A DNA stretch of 64,000 nt from Symsagittifera roscoffensis (Eukaryota; Xenacoelomorpha; Acoela; Convolutidae): assembly GCF_963678635.1 (NCBI RefSeq), contig NC_087069.1, forward strand, positions 52,648,938 to 52,712,937, in the 5' to 3' direction. This document shows positions 46,890 to 58,270 of the stretch, one piece after another. Both the position numbers and the translations under genes were made by a program. The first letter of the stretch is position 1. Each line of letters opens with the position of its first letter. Below the pieces are notes generated by a model. It was not told the DNA's origin. It searched no databases and saw only the letters and a program-made list of their open reading frames with translations.

Positions 46890-49800
46890 TTTTTTTTGAA
46901 AGGTTCCTCCTGTTCGTCCATTACGTCCTCTTGATGAGAACTTAGGCGCACTCTTTAAATAGACGCCTCCAGAAGCAGTCAAGTCTAACTTTTGGTCGCT
47001 TCCAGGACTAGTTGATCAGTTTACTAGCAGATGCTTTGTAAAAGGTTGCTAGTGGAGCGCAAATGAAAATTGAATTATTCGTAGTAGGACACTGAATTTG
47101 TTAAAGTTGCTGTAGGTGGGATAAAAGGATTCTCGCGGGGATTGTTGATAAATGAGAAGCTTAGCTTTTTTCCGGTCTCTTAAATTAGCTGACATTTTTC
47201 TGTTCCTTTTTGGCGCATTGAACAAGTTATAATGCGGGTGGTGACCCAAACTAATCGAGACCATTTTTGAAACCGCAAGGATTTGGTATTTTGGGTAGTA
47301 GAAGGGCCAATTGTTTTAGCGTTACTGTTTTAGGGTGATTAACTGTCACAGCGTTACACCAGAGCTTCGTACCGTCATTGAGTTTGATTACCAGTGTCTG
47401 CTGGCTTGCATTAACCAGGGATGTAGTTCTATTAATCAGCTTTGCATAAATACGATTTTCACCGACGCTGTTTGCGCAGTAAAATCTGACATTACTGGGG
47501 CTCGCAATTCATGACAAAACTGTGGTAGACGTAGTATTAACTATTTTTCTTATCGATTGCACTAACATTGATTCGTCAATTGAGCCCATTTATTGCCTTC
47601 CAAACAATTCACTGTAGTAGATTTTTCATCTCAATCAATGGAGTAGATGACATCATGGTTGAAGATACAAACTTGGTCTTGGTTGAAAATACAAGCTTGG
47701 TTAGACATGAGCGCATTTTGTAGGCGATAATGCATTTTGATCCTTCTCCAAAAAATTCATTTGCATAGACATACCTTTGGAATCGTCTGATATGGCGACT
47801 GCTTTCAAAAAAACTTAGTAGAAGTCCAAACATGTTGTTTAGTATGTTTGGTCCAATTTCAAAGCAACAATTCAGCAAGCAGCTTATGCTGGCCACTGTG
47901 CTTGCCTTACAGGAATTGTTTGGATTAGTCATCTCGTGGTGTGAGAGTTATCAAAGTGGTTGCGCGTGTGGGCATTGAATAGTAACAGACTTGACAAAGA
48001 TATTTTCCAGTTTGGTAATGAGCAATTTCTCGGAAAAGTACTGGTTTCAGAACTTTCTTAGCCGCCTTTGCAGTAATTGCAGTTGGGTTGTTGCTACGGG
48101 ATAGTCGTTTGCAAAAGTAGATTTAGTTTGTAGCTGCATTCGTGGAGCTCAAGGTTTTGTTCTATAAAGTTTAATGTGTTTTTTTTCTCAAATTTACACC
48201 GTGTTGCCGCCTATATCAGTAAAATTGTCATGTTGAAGGTGATTGAAGAGTGAGCACGTTCTAATAAGTTTGTATTCTTTGATGGTCTCAAAACTCAGAG
48301 AACCAACTGAGCAGAGTAACTGTAGAGAAAATGTATGCTTAAGAGTGTTTTGTAGTCCGATAACTAGCTGGACCAGAGAGGAAGAATTGGTGTTTTTATT
48401 GAAAGCACCTTGAATTGTTCCCATCTGCTGACACAAGCGATTCGTGCTTTGATTTGTAATTCCAAGTGGGAAGTACATAAAAATCATTTGGAGGCGAGAA
48501 AATATTTCGTAGAAGAGCGCGTTAATTGATGAAATTTTGGTTTTCATCAGGCGAGGTTGATTTTAAATCAGTTTTAATGAGACAGCTACCCGGGTTGACC
48601 ACCATAGAAAAAATGCTTATTATACAAGTCCATACAAAAAATACTTATCATACAATTCCAACCATGGGTTCTATGGAGAAAATGTTTACCATAGGATTTC
48701 CATTTATGAAAGGTGTATAATAGCATTTTTTTCATTGAAGTTTTTTTCAGGAAAATCTTTACAAAGATTTTGTTTAGTAAGTTTAAATGAGATTGATTTG
48801 TTTTCTGATTAAGTTAGAACAAATTGGCCCATTTTTTTTATTTTGTTGATTAAAAATGTTTGCCATACGATTTTCATTCTAAGAAAATGGTATGATAATC
48901 ATTTTTTTGATAAGCAAACTTTTAGCCGCGACACAAAAAGTTGTTTATCGAAGAAAATTTGCTCCAAAAAGTTAACTTTTGTTTTTTTTTCTCAGCCGCA
49001 AATCGAGTTTCAACGCAAACAAATATTATCCGGAAAATTTTTTTTTTGCATGCAAACTTTTTTTTGTGTGCATAACGTAGTCCTGAGTACGATAATAATG
49101 GCTTTTTTTCTTTTCACTTCAAAGGTTTTTTTCAAAAACGCTGAAAATTCCTATTTTTTTGGTATGGCGAGTTTATGTATGCCCTGATCATGTCTGATAA
49201 TTTTAAATTTCAAAAAATTAAAATAATCATCATTAAAAAAGTTTGCCAAAAATTATAAGTTTGTTACTTTTGTTATATCATTTGTGAAAAATAGCTCAAA
49301 TACAATTCAGGTCGTTTTCTATGCATTGTAAAAACAATTCTATTCGCCTTTTTAAATACATTTCTATGCGTCATTTTCTATCCAACCTTTGGTGCTTTGA
49401 GTAACCAAGGTCTTTTTCACTTGGGTTCGGTTGCAAACTGAACTCAAATTGTTTTAGAAATTAAAATGAGAAACAAAAAACAACTTTCTGATTTAAGGCA
49501 AAAACACTTATCATACAATTCCATTCAACGGAAAAAATGGCTATCATACAATTCCATTGTATGGAAAAATTGATTATCATGTGATTTTCATACGATTATT
49601 TTTTCTATGGAATTCCTTGGAATCGTATGATAAACATTTTTTCTCAACCCTGGTAACTACCTGGTCTTTCGCTCTGCCTATTCTTAGCGGAGCTTTTTGA
49701 CCTTCTAGTAGAAATGAAATTTTTGTTAGTTATGACCTTTTCGTAATTTTGTAGTTTGGTGAATAGGTCACAAAACTTGCTTGAAATTGAGCGATAGCGA

Positions 49801-49905
49801 CTATGAGATAAAGCTTACAACTCAAAACCAGGGAGCAGTGGAGTCTTATCAAAGTATACGACGTGTTAACGAGAAGTAACTAGTAGGACTACAATCAGAC
49901 GCCAT
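46890..49905 (-). pseudogene. Decayed minus-strand coding region, interrupted by a MITE
   Basis: Across ~3 kb the minus strand is GC-richer than its flanks and contains a chain of open segments in changing frames. From the top: MASDCSPTSYF at an ATG at 49905; a Ser/Lys-rich segment before the MITE; 48194-48547 (SSSLVQLVIGLQ, IKEYKLIRTCSLFNHL); a segment with GKYLCQVCYYS resembling half of a zinc finger; 47609-47932 (ISCLLNCCFEIG, RRFQRYVYANEFFGEG); 47251-47508, 85 open codons without ATG (NDGTKLWCNAV, TLKQLALLLPK); and 47049-47264. At least six frame changes and several stops make it non-functional unless heavily spliced. I do not recognise the family. The MITE at 48591-49652 lies between two coding-like parts. 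Confidence 0.5.
48591..49652. mobile_element. Palindromic MITE, copy 2
   Basis: Starts CCGGGTTGACC and ends CTCAACCCTGG, the same inverted ends as copy 1 at 10362-11286, in opposite relative orientation. Inside, CATACAATTCCA / ATTGTATGATA modules repeat, and GCATAACGTAGTCCTGAGTACG (~49069) is the reverse complement of the copy-1 landmark. The flanks read GCTAC before and AACTAC after, so a short target duplication (CTAC, or TA in another alignment) is possible. No transposase. Confidence 0.8.
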
Positions 49906-50371
49906 CGAAAGAAATTTACGAACAAATTTTTCTAAGCTTGGCCAAACGAGTTGGACTGAAAACAAAAGATAAGAATTTTACTTTATAGGAAACGAAAACA
50001 GTAAGAAGCACAAAAGATGTTAAATTGTTAAATTGACGACTCCAATTAAAAGTGCAATAATCCTTTAAAAAAAATTTTTTTAATATCAAGAATAACAGTA
50101 AAACTGTATCATCGTCTTTCAATCATATCAGATCGTTTTTTCATGCAGTTTGTACCCAGAGTCTAATAACTAAAAAAATTGCGAAGGTTTTTTGTTAACG
50201 AGCAAATGAACGAAGTTTTTCTTTGCTTTCTCCACATCTATGTAGATAAAGATTTTTTTAAATTTGATAGTTAGAAGATGCTAGACAACTTAATTTTTTT
50301 TAAAAATATACATTTGAAGGAGTTGAAAAACCTGTACAACATTGCCAGTTTCAGAGCATAACTAATTTCAG
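49906..50371. other. Non-coding stretch
   Basis: AT-rich with no supported feature; a 68-codon minus-strand frame at 49916-50122 has no motif. It ends in an acceptor-like CTAATTTCAG. Confidence 0.4.
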
Positions 50372-50494
50372 ATATCGCTGTACTCTTCGACCCGCGGAAA
50401 AATGACAGACAAAGATAATATAAGAGTTAGTTGGTCCCGCTTTAAACGGCTAGAAGTCGCGCAAAAACTTGCCCTGATTAAAAAACAAAGCTAA
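50372..50494 (+). CDS. Candidate exon, 40 codons plus stop, unknown
   Basis: Follows the acceptor CATAACTAATTTCAG and stays open for 40 codons to TAA at 50492, with an internal ATG at 50402. The peptide is basic and helical-looking (MTDKDNIRVSWSRFKRLEV, AQKLALIKKQ). GC is high for the region. It lies on the same strand as the gene at 51.6-53.0 kb but has its own stop, so it is probably the end of a different transcript or an alternative exon. Confidence 0.35.
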   Translation: MSLYSSTRGKMTDKDNIRVSWSRFKRLEVAQKLALIKKQS

Positions 50495-50649
50495 CAAACT
50501 TACTGATTCAACCCAACCACTCAATGGATGCTCAAAGTCATTTTTGTTTTCTCATACTTCAGTCTAATTTTCTAGTAAAAACACCCAGGAGCTTTGATTG
50601 TATGTTTTTACAAAGGGGGAACAACCGTCTTTTAACGCTGGACCAAGTA

Positions 50650-50725
50650 TCTCAGTTTCCCAAAAAAGAGTCTTAGAGTTTCCCAAAAAGAGTTTTTCAG
50701 TTTCCCAAAAAAGAGTCTTAGAGAA
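50650..50725 (+). repeat. Short tandem repeat of AGTTTCCCAAAAA(A)GAGT
   Basis: Three units about 25-28 bases apart, each with AGTTTCCC followed by an A run and GAGT. The plus-strand ORF at 50598-50837 over it is not called. Confidence 0.8.
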
Positions 50726-51628
50726 TATGTTCAAATTCCTTGTAATGTATACAACGAGATCAAATTTGAAACCAGTTAAGATATACTGGCTTTTTAGCTA
50801 CTTCGATTTTAAAAAGATCGATTGTCAATCCGGCTAGCACCTTCGAAGTTTTCATTTTTCAAATCAACAAATAAAGTCGACATGTGTAATAGTTGTGGAG
50901 AAAAAGAAGAAAACAAGAGAACAAACTTCGTTCAATCACTCGTTAAAACCAAAAGCAGGGTCATAGTTATGGAGAAAACGAGGAAAACCAGAAGCAACTC
51001 TTTTGTTTTCACTTACTCGTTAAATAAAAATAATTGCAACTTCTCTGTCATTAGACTATGTGTCAGAAAAGCGCAAAAAACACCTGTTATAACTCAACAC
51101 CAAAAAGTATTATGTTTTTTTCATTGGGTTGTTTGCGAGGATATTTGTTGCAGCAATTTCGTTGAAAACAATGATTGTAGGAAACAATGAAATTTTTAAT
51201 CTCCAACAATTGATAATGCATTTTTTACAAACCAACTTTCTCTTAAGTTTTCATTGTTTTTGCAATAGGCTTTATCTAGCTGGTGCAGAAAGTTCAAGCA
51301 TGTTCTTTAAAAACGTCAAAAGTTAGAAAAAAAACACCTCATCGTATTGGTGCTATCAGCCGGCTGTTTTGCTTATTATACGTATTCTTTGACTTGCAGA
51401 CATTACGTAGCTGTTCAAAGCTGCATGCATAAGGAAACTAGGGCTCCCAGGAAACTGCATTGAGAAGTTTTTAAGCGATTGGTGTTGAAAGAAGATAATC
51501 AAGAGTTGGTTCAAATTTATCTGTATGAAAACAACGTGATATAAGAAAAAGGGAGATTTTCGGAACGCACATCTCGCCAAACCATTACCTAACATCTCTT
51601 TCAATTATTTTTTTTCTCTGTATTTCAG
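50726..51628. other. Presumed intron or 5' region of the 51.6-kb gene
   Basis: Mostly AT-rich. A 122-codon frame at 50822-51190 and a hydrophobic-then-Cys frame at ~51330-51460 (LIVLVLSAGCFAYY) have some coding character but no clear splice junctions. It ends in a strong acceptor (TTTTTTCTCTGTATTTCAG) that opens the next exon. Confidence 0.35.
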
Positions 51629-52968
51629 AGCGATCATCGACTGCCTCGACAATTCAACCAAGTTTGCCTGGAGGTGACACGATTTCCTTGTCCAGATCGC
51701 AAACTATGTTTACAGAAGTCAGTTACCCATTTCGTGATGCAGAAAACTCTTCGAGCGGGGCTGTCAGAGCCGTTCTGAGCGCAGAAAGCTCAAATCAGGA
51801 AAGAGCTTCTGGTAGTTTTGGTAACTCACTGGAAAAAACAGCTAATGAATGTCAGAAAGATAGCAAACCTCGATACCAAGCAGGGAAGAGAATGTTATTT
51901 TGGGTAAATAAACTTGGAGGGTCAAGCAGAAAAAAGTATATCGTAAGAAAAGCTGTTTATAACACAGATACAAAGGAGATAATTACAGTAACTGGATCTT
52001 CATTCTCAGTGTTTCATCAAAACGTGAGCAATATTGAGATAGAAATGACAAGAAAGATGGAGTGGAATGAACTGCGAGACAGTAAGACTGATGTGCTTGA
52101 TATTGCATCAGACATCAATAACAATCTTTTCGTGTCAATATATCGAAGAAGCGATGGAAACAACAGTGTTGAGATAGTGAATCAGAATAATCTAAAGATG
52201 ATAAAAGAACTAGACACAGCCCAATTTCTCAATGGAGATTCTTCAGTGGATTGGTTCTTGTGTGCAAATGAAAAGACTGTAATAGTGGCAGTTTTAGATA
52301 GGAGAAATGAGAAGCAGGAGAAATGGTGCAGTGTGACAGTCTATTTTGATCAAGTGAGACAGTACACGGTACCACTCGATGTAGAGACTGACGGACTTGC
52401 TCGGAGAAATTGCAACCTTCTGGTGAATGAGACCACGTTGATACTTACCTGTGGCGCATCTTCAAACAAGGTGGCAGTGATATCTCTTCCATCATACCAC
52501 ACATATCACAAGGATGTTATAAAAACAAAAGCATCGTCAAAACTAACAACACGAGAAATGCAATCAAAGTCTATTAAATATTTGAGGTTCTGTGGTTTGA
52601 GAGGTATTTTTTCTTTGGTTTGGATACCCTCGTCAGTGTCTAGCTGCTCAAATTCTAGCTGCTCAGTGTCTAGCTGCTCAAATTCTAGCTGCTCAGTGTC
52701 TAGTTGCTCAAATTCTTCAGATGGGCACCTGTTCGCGTCTGATGATGATGATTTATCATCTACCGTCTTCAACATTCAATTTGAGATAGAGATGGACAAC
52801 CTGAAAAATGGAGAAGAGACTGAATTGAAGAAAATGATGGAAATCGAAACTTTTGAAAAAACTTCAGTTTTGTGCAATATAGATAACTCGTATGTGTTTG
52901 CGCTCTCTGATACTACTGATTTCTATGAGGGTTCCCAAATTTTCCTAAAACTTGGTTATAATCCATAG
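51629..52968 (+). CDS. Large terminal coding exon, about 446 codons, unknown protein with Ser/Cys repeats
   Basis: A strong acceptor (TTTTTTCTCTGTATTTCAG) precedes the exon at 51629, and the frame runs to TAG at 52966. No ATG is near the start (the first in frame is at ~51706), so upstream exons are needed. The N-terminal ~75 residues are Ser-rich. Residues ~85-310, counted from 51664, have alternating hydrophobic/polar strands (KEIITVTGSSFSVFHQN, NNLFVSIYRR, KTVIVAVLDRR, TTLILTCGASSNKVAVIS), like a beta-propeller; this is inference, not a recognised family. At ~323-352 is a tandem SSCSNSSCSV repeat (30-bp unit, three copies), followed by acidic SDDDD and a conserved end. Best protein-coding gene in the window. 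Its 3' part is duplicated at 53730-54944. Confidence 0.75.
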
Positions 52969-53719
52969 TGAAGATTCAATATGCCATAAGCTCCTCAGTT
53001 TAGGACAAAGATTTCATGAATATTTTCAAAGTTCCCTTTGCAACTTACGGCTTGCGTTATAAAAAAGTATTTTTTTTATTTCTCATCACTAAACAGTTTC
53101 AATCATACATAATTCACCAAAAATATTGCACCATAATTGTATTTGTTTTCGACTCCATTAGCCATCATCGGTAAGTAACTGTGAATAATTGACTGTTTGA
53201 CCTTTTGCTTTTTCTATCGAGGTGTCAAAAAACGGAAGTAACAGGAAAAACTTGATCAAACAATTCTGCGAGTTTATTGTTACAAAACAAGAATGAGCAA
53301 TATTATAATGGCTTAAAGACTTGAAGCAAACTTAAGATATAAGTAGCTTCAAAAGAACTATCAACTGCTTGTTTTGCGTGTTCTCAACATCGCCGAAGTG
53401 CAATCCTTAGACATGTGCACATCAGGAGGTTCGACCGTTTTTAACAATTTGCAATTGTTTTTTTAGACTTATTCAACCTGCTTTGTTTCGCTGAAAAAAA
53501 CTCTAGAGGGAACCGACTCTGCAACCACTAAATTGTGTTTATGACCGACAACACATTTCTTATAGTAAAGAAAATGCAGATTAAAACTAAAAGGTTGTGT
53601 TTACACGGTTTTTGACTAATAAGGCGACTGCATATTCTCCAGAATATCTATCAGGGGATAGCATTTTACGGGACTGCACGCACCGAAGTTCATCCGTTTA
53701 TAATCGATTAATGGCCATA
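52497..53719 (+). repeat. Tandem duplication unit 1 (3' end of gene plus downstream)
   Basis: About 1.22 kb matched by 53730-54944. Landmarks: CACACATATCACAAGGA at the start, AACATGTGCACATCAGGAGG-type sequence in the middle, GGGACTGCACG(C/T)ACCGAAGTTC at the end. Confidence 0.92.
52638..52730 (+). repeat. 30-bp coding minisatellite (Ser/Cys repeat)
   Basis: The 15-base half-units TCTAGCTGCTCAAAT and TCTAGCTGCTCAGTG alternate, three full 30-bp units here against about one and a half in the duplicated copy at ~53868. The length is a multiple of three so changes keep the frame. Confidence 0.9.
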
Positions 53720-53729
53720 TGATGATCAT

Positions 53730-54944
53730 ATCACACATATCACAAGGAGGTTAAAAAAAAGCATCGTAAAAACTAAAAACACGAGAAATGCAGTCAAAGT
53801 CTATTCAAAATTTGAGGTTCTGTGGTTTCAGAGGTGTTTTTTCTTTGGTTTGGATACCCTCGTCAGTGTCTAGCTGCTCAAATTCTAGCTGCTCAAATTC
53901 TTCAGATGGGCACCTGTTCGCGTCTGATGATGATGATTTATCATCTACCGTCTTCAACATTCACTTTGAGATAGAGATGGACAAGTTGAAAAATGGGGAA
54001 GAAACTGAATTGAAGAAAATGGTGGAAATCGAAACTTTTGAAAAAACTTCAGATTTGTGCAATATAGATAACTCGTATGTGTTTGCGCTCTCTGATACTA
54101 CTGATTTCCACGAGGGTTCCCCAAGTTTCTTAAAACTTGTTTTTAATCCATAGTCAAGATTCATTATGCCATGAGTTCCTCAGTTTAGGACCATAATTTC
54201 ATGAATATTTTCAAAGTTCCAATTGCATCTTACGGCTTGCGTTACATAAAGTATTTTTTTTTATTTTCTTATCACTAAACAGTTCCAATAATTTTTAATC
54301 CACCAAAATTATAGCACCATAATTGTATTTTTTTTCGACTCCATTAACCATCAAACGTTAGTAACTGTGAATAATTGACTGTTTGACGTTTTGCTCTTTC
54401 TATTGAGGTGTCAAAAAACGGAAGCAACAGGAAAAACCTCATCAAATACTTCTGCGAGTTCATTGTTACAAAACCAGAATGAGCAAGAGTATAACGGCTT
54501 GAAGACTTGAAACAAACTTGAGATATGAGTAGCTTCAAAAGAACTATAAACTGCTTGTTTTGCGTGTTCTCAACATTGCCGAATTGCAATCCTTAAACAT
54601 GTACACATCAGGAGGTTTGACCGTTCTTAACAATTTGCATTTTTTTCTTACACTAATTCAACCTGCTTTCTTTGCTGAAAAGAACTCTAAAGGGAACCAT
54701 CTCTGCAACCACTAAATAACTTTGTTTTAAAGGCAAAAAAATCTGAGTTTTTGCACTAAATTGTGTTTATGACCGACAACACATTTCTTATAGTAAAGAA
54801 AATGCAGATTAAAACGAAAAGGTTGTTTTTACATGATTTTTGACTTATGAAGGGATTTCATATTCTCCAGAATACGTAACGCGGGATTGCATTTTACGGG
54901 ACTGCACGTACCGAAGTTCAACCGTTAAGAATCGATTCCTGGAC
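53730..54944 (+). repeat. Tandem duplication unit 2
   Basis: Second copy, directly adjacent (10 bases apart), same orientation. It lacks the upstream ~830 bases of the coding exon. Confidence 0.92.
53788..54153 (+). pseudogene. Duplicated 3' fragment of the 51.6-kb gene
   Basis: 121 codons from an ATG that corresponds to an internal Met of the parent exon, ending at the equivalent TAG. It keeps the SSCSN repeat (shortened), SDDDDLSS and the ALSDTTDF end, with about 17 amino-acid changes outside the repeat. The sequence upstream of the ATG, coding in the parent, has acquired stops (for example in AGGTTAAAAAAAAGC), so no propeller-like domain remains. It may be a pseudogene or an alternative last exon of the same gene; the frame is unbroken, which leaves the second option open. 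Confidence 0.7.
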
Positions 54945-55604
54945 ATTTTTGGTAAAATATTTTATAATAAGCGAATTGATTATGGTGAAAAAATCCATTA
55001 ATACGCTCTTTTATGGGGAACAATTTTGGATTATGAAAGATTATAATTCCATTATAATGGATATGAAAAACCGATCAACTGCACAAAAAAGGCGACGTCA
55101 ACTATTTCAAGGTTTTTTATATATACGTGTATTAGCATATAAAAATGAAGACACGATGCGAATAATCACATAAGAGTTGCTCCCAGTAGTTCCTCACTTG
55201 GGTATCACAAGTTGAGGAATCCTGTCCTAGCAGATCTCGAATTGAAAATTTATTCTGAAAATGCAGGATGTGCAGTAGTTAAAAAAAATTACTCAACCCA
55301 ACAATTATCTCCTGAAACATTTGTTTATTTTGAGTTGTTTTTTTTATGGGGGAAGCGAGTTTTGTATGTAGGATAAGTTTGAAAAATCTATTTTGATGAA
55401 AGGCCTTGCGAATCCAAACTGTGCACTGTATAGGCCCACAGTTTTGTGTCTGTATTTTCCTGGATACCAGAGACAAGTCTTTAATTCTGTTCCAAAGGTA
55501 ACTGGATCCCAATAACAGAATTTCAATGGATTCCGCGTACAAAAACTTATAACGTAAATTGTGTCGGCACATTTTTTTGCCGAGGATTCCACAACAAGCA
55601 AATA
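54945..55604. other. Non-coding stretch
   Basis: A 74-codon plus-strand frame (54949-55173) and minus-strand frames over 55279-55813 exist; the latter reflect the short tandem repeat that follows. Nothing supported. Confidence 0.4.
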
Positions 55605-55797
55605 TAGCCTGTTTTTCTGGATTCCGCAAATATAGGTTTATTCCGCAAAATGTAACTGGAAACCACAAATGTAAGTGAAACCCGCAAAATTTGTGAGCGG
55701 AAACGGCAAAGTAGTTGATCCCGCAAAATGTAAGTAGATTCCACAAATGTAAGTGGAAAACGCAAAACTTGTAAGCGGAATCCGCAAATGTAACTCG
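55605..55797. repeat. Degenerate ~20-bp tandem repeat
   Basis: About nine units of a GGAATCCGCAAATGTAAGT-like motif, 18-22 bases each. A shorter run of the same motif precedes the second large duplicate at 56972-57095. The unit includes GTAAGT, a donor consensus, in several copies. Confidence 0.88.
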
Positions 55798-56975
55798 ACT
55801 TGCATATGGACAATTAAAGCTAGAGGTGGAATTATTATCTATAGCAACGCGCAGTTTGAAAGCAAGTGTTTATCCATTGTCAAAAGAATCCACAAAAAGA
55901 TCTTAAAATATCGTTTGACTAAATAAGTGCAGGTGTCAAATTTTAATCGATCACCCAATGATTAGATAACTTTTTGGGATAGGAAAATCCAATCATCGAG
56001 TGGCATTTTTTTATGGTTCAGGGTTTGAATTGGTTCACCAATCAACATCACTCATCAGTATTTGAGATGAGATTGTTCAGTTGATTCAGAATACATCATC
56101 ACTAATAAGTTTTTGAGATAAGATGTTTTCAATCTCATCTCAAATTATAATCAGAAAAATAAGTATCACTTTGTTTGAAAAATTTTAGGCAATTTGATCA
56201 ATTTTTTTATTCTATTTTATTCTGTGCCCTAGGCCGATTCGTTTTCTTTAGTTACTGAATCCCTGCCTGAACAAACAAAGTGTGTAGTACTTTCGAACTG
56301 CATAATCAAATTATTTAGTCAGTTGAATAGTGCGAAGAATAACACCACCAAATGTTCCTCTCAGACGCTGCGTTAACCAATCTTCATGGCATTATTTCTT
56401 TTTCTGTGAAGAACAAGGTTGAAATGATCTTAAGCAATTCTGGATTTAGGATGCCCAGCTTGCAAGGCAGTTGTAAGTTCGCAGACGCAGACGATGTCTT
56501 GCAGAAAAAAATCTCGGAGTCTTAGGTGAGCCAATTTTGAATTGACGAAACAAATTGGACACGGCTATGGGTCTTGTCCCCTTCCGATGAAATATTCAAC
56601 GTTATCTCATTATCTGAATCCAGTGGCTTTATATAAATGAAAATTAATTGAAATTAGAGTGGCAAGGCAGGGGAAAAAGCCGAATTTTGTGACAATAAAA
56701 ACTAAAATTATGGTAATTTAACTTTCGAAGAGCTGAGGCTCATTAAAGCCCACCATGTGATCTGTATGACACTCTAAAAGAAATTAAACTATAGATTTGA
56801 GGTTTTGAACCTTGATGCGATCAATTGAATCCTCAGGAAAATCTGAAATTTGACCGGCAAACTCTGACATAACTATAGACAGGAAAAGGAGGTGAACAGT
56901 ATGTTAATAAAATGATAATTGGAGATACATTTCTATAGTTTTTAGGAACGGAATAGACCACCACCTTTTGATGAA
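55761..56975 (+). repeat. 1,295-bp tandem duplication, unit 1
   Basis: Matched by 57056-58270 at an offset of exactly 1,295 bases (TGCATATGG at 55801 and 57096; ATG of the small ORF at 56352 and 57647). Identity is very high, only scattered single-base changes, so this is a young duplication. Contains an inverted pair TTTGAGATGAGATTG / CAATCTCATCTCAAA (~56061 and ~56131). Confidence 0.95.
56352..56525 (+). CDS. Small ORF, 57 aa, in duplication unit 1
   Basis: ATG to TAG, with an in-frame stop four to five codons upstream. The peptide looks coding (MFLSDAALTNLHGIISFSV, MILSNSGFRMPSLQG, ADADDVLQKKISES), and the local GC is above background. The stop TAG is followed by GTGAGC, a strong donor consensus, so the region might instead be an exon read in another way. 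No family recognised. An identical copy is at 57647-57820. Confidence 0.4.
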   Translation: MFLSDAALTNLHGIISFSVKNKVEMILSNSGFRMPSLQGSCKFADADDVLQKKISES

Positions 56976-57055
56976 ACCCACAAAATTTGTAAGCGGAAAC
57001 GCAAATGTAATTGATCCCGCAATATGTAAGTAGATTCCACAAATGTAAGTGAAAA

Positions 57056-58270
57056 CGCAAAACTTGTAAGCGGAATCCGCAAATCTAACTCGACTTGCAT
57101 ATGGACAATTAAAGCTAGAGGTGGAATTATTATCTATAGCAACGCGCAGTTTGAAAGCAAGTGTTTATCCATTGTCAACAGAATCCCCAAAAAGATCTTA
57201 AAATATCGTTTGACTAAATAGGTGCAGACGTCTATTTTTAATCGATCACCCGATGATTGGATAACTTTTTGGGATAGGAAAATCCAATCATCGAGTGGCA
57301 TTTTTTTATGGTTCAGGGTTTGAATTGGTTCACGAATCAACATCACTCATCAGTATTTGAGATGAGATTGTTCAGTTGATTCAGAATACATCATCACTAA
57401 TAAGTTTTTGAGATAAGATGTTTTCAATCTCATCTCAAATTATAATCAGAAAATTAAGTATCACTTTGTTTGAAAAATTTTAAGCAATTCGATCAATTTT
57501 TTTATTCTATTTTATTCTGTGTCCTAGGCTGATTCGTTTTCTTTAGTTACTGAATCCCTGCCTGAACAAACAAAGAGTGTAGTACTTTCGAACTGCATAA
57601 TCAAATTATTTAGTCAGTTCAATAGTGCGAAGAATAACACCACCAAATGTTCCTCTCAGACGCTGCGTTAACCAATCTTCATGGCATTATTTCTTTTTCT
57701 GTGAAGAACAAGGTTGAAATGATCTTAAGCAATTCTGGATTTAGGATGCCCAGCTTGCAAGGCAGTTGTAAGTTCGCAGACGCAGACGATGTCTTGCAGA
57801 AAAAAATCTCGGAGTCTTAGGTGAGCCAATTTTGAATTGACGAAACAAATTGGACACGGCTATGGGTCTTGTCCCCTTCCGATGGAATATTCAACGTTAT
57901 CTCATTATCTGAATCCAGTGGCTTTATATAAATGAAAACTAATTGAAATTAGAGTGGCAAGGCAGGGAAAAAAGCCGAATTTTGTGACAATAAAAACTAA
58001 AATTATGGTAATTTAACTTTCGAAGAGCTGAGGCTCATTAAAGCCCACCATGTGATCTGTATGACACTCTAAAAGAAATTAAACTATAGATTTGAGGTTT
58101 TGAACCTTGATGCGATCAATTGAATCCTCAGGAAAATCTGAAATTTGACCGGCAAACTCTGACATAACTATAGACAGGAAAAGGAGGTGAACAGTATGTT
58201 AATAAAATGATAATTGGAGATACATTTCTATTGTTTTTAGGAACGGAATAGACCACCACCTTTTGATCCC
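57056..58270 (+). repeat. 1,295-bp tandem duplication, unit 2
   Basis: Second copy of 55761-56975. The two are separated by ~80 bases of the degenerate 20-bp repeat. Confidence 0.95.
57647..57820 (+). CDS. Small ORF, 57 aa, in duplication unit 2
   Basis: Same sequence as 56352-56525 over its full length as far as I can compare by eye. Other parts of the two duplicated units have base differences, so lack of change here is mildly suggestive of constraint, but the duplication is young. Confidence 0.4.
   Translation: MFLSDAALTNLHGIISFSVKNKVEMILSNSGFRMPSLQGSCKFADADDVLQKKISES

Noticed and set aside
53788-54153. Independent intact gene
   Set aside because: It starts at an internal Met of the parent exon and lacks all upstream coding sequence; treated as a duplicated fragment.
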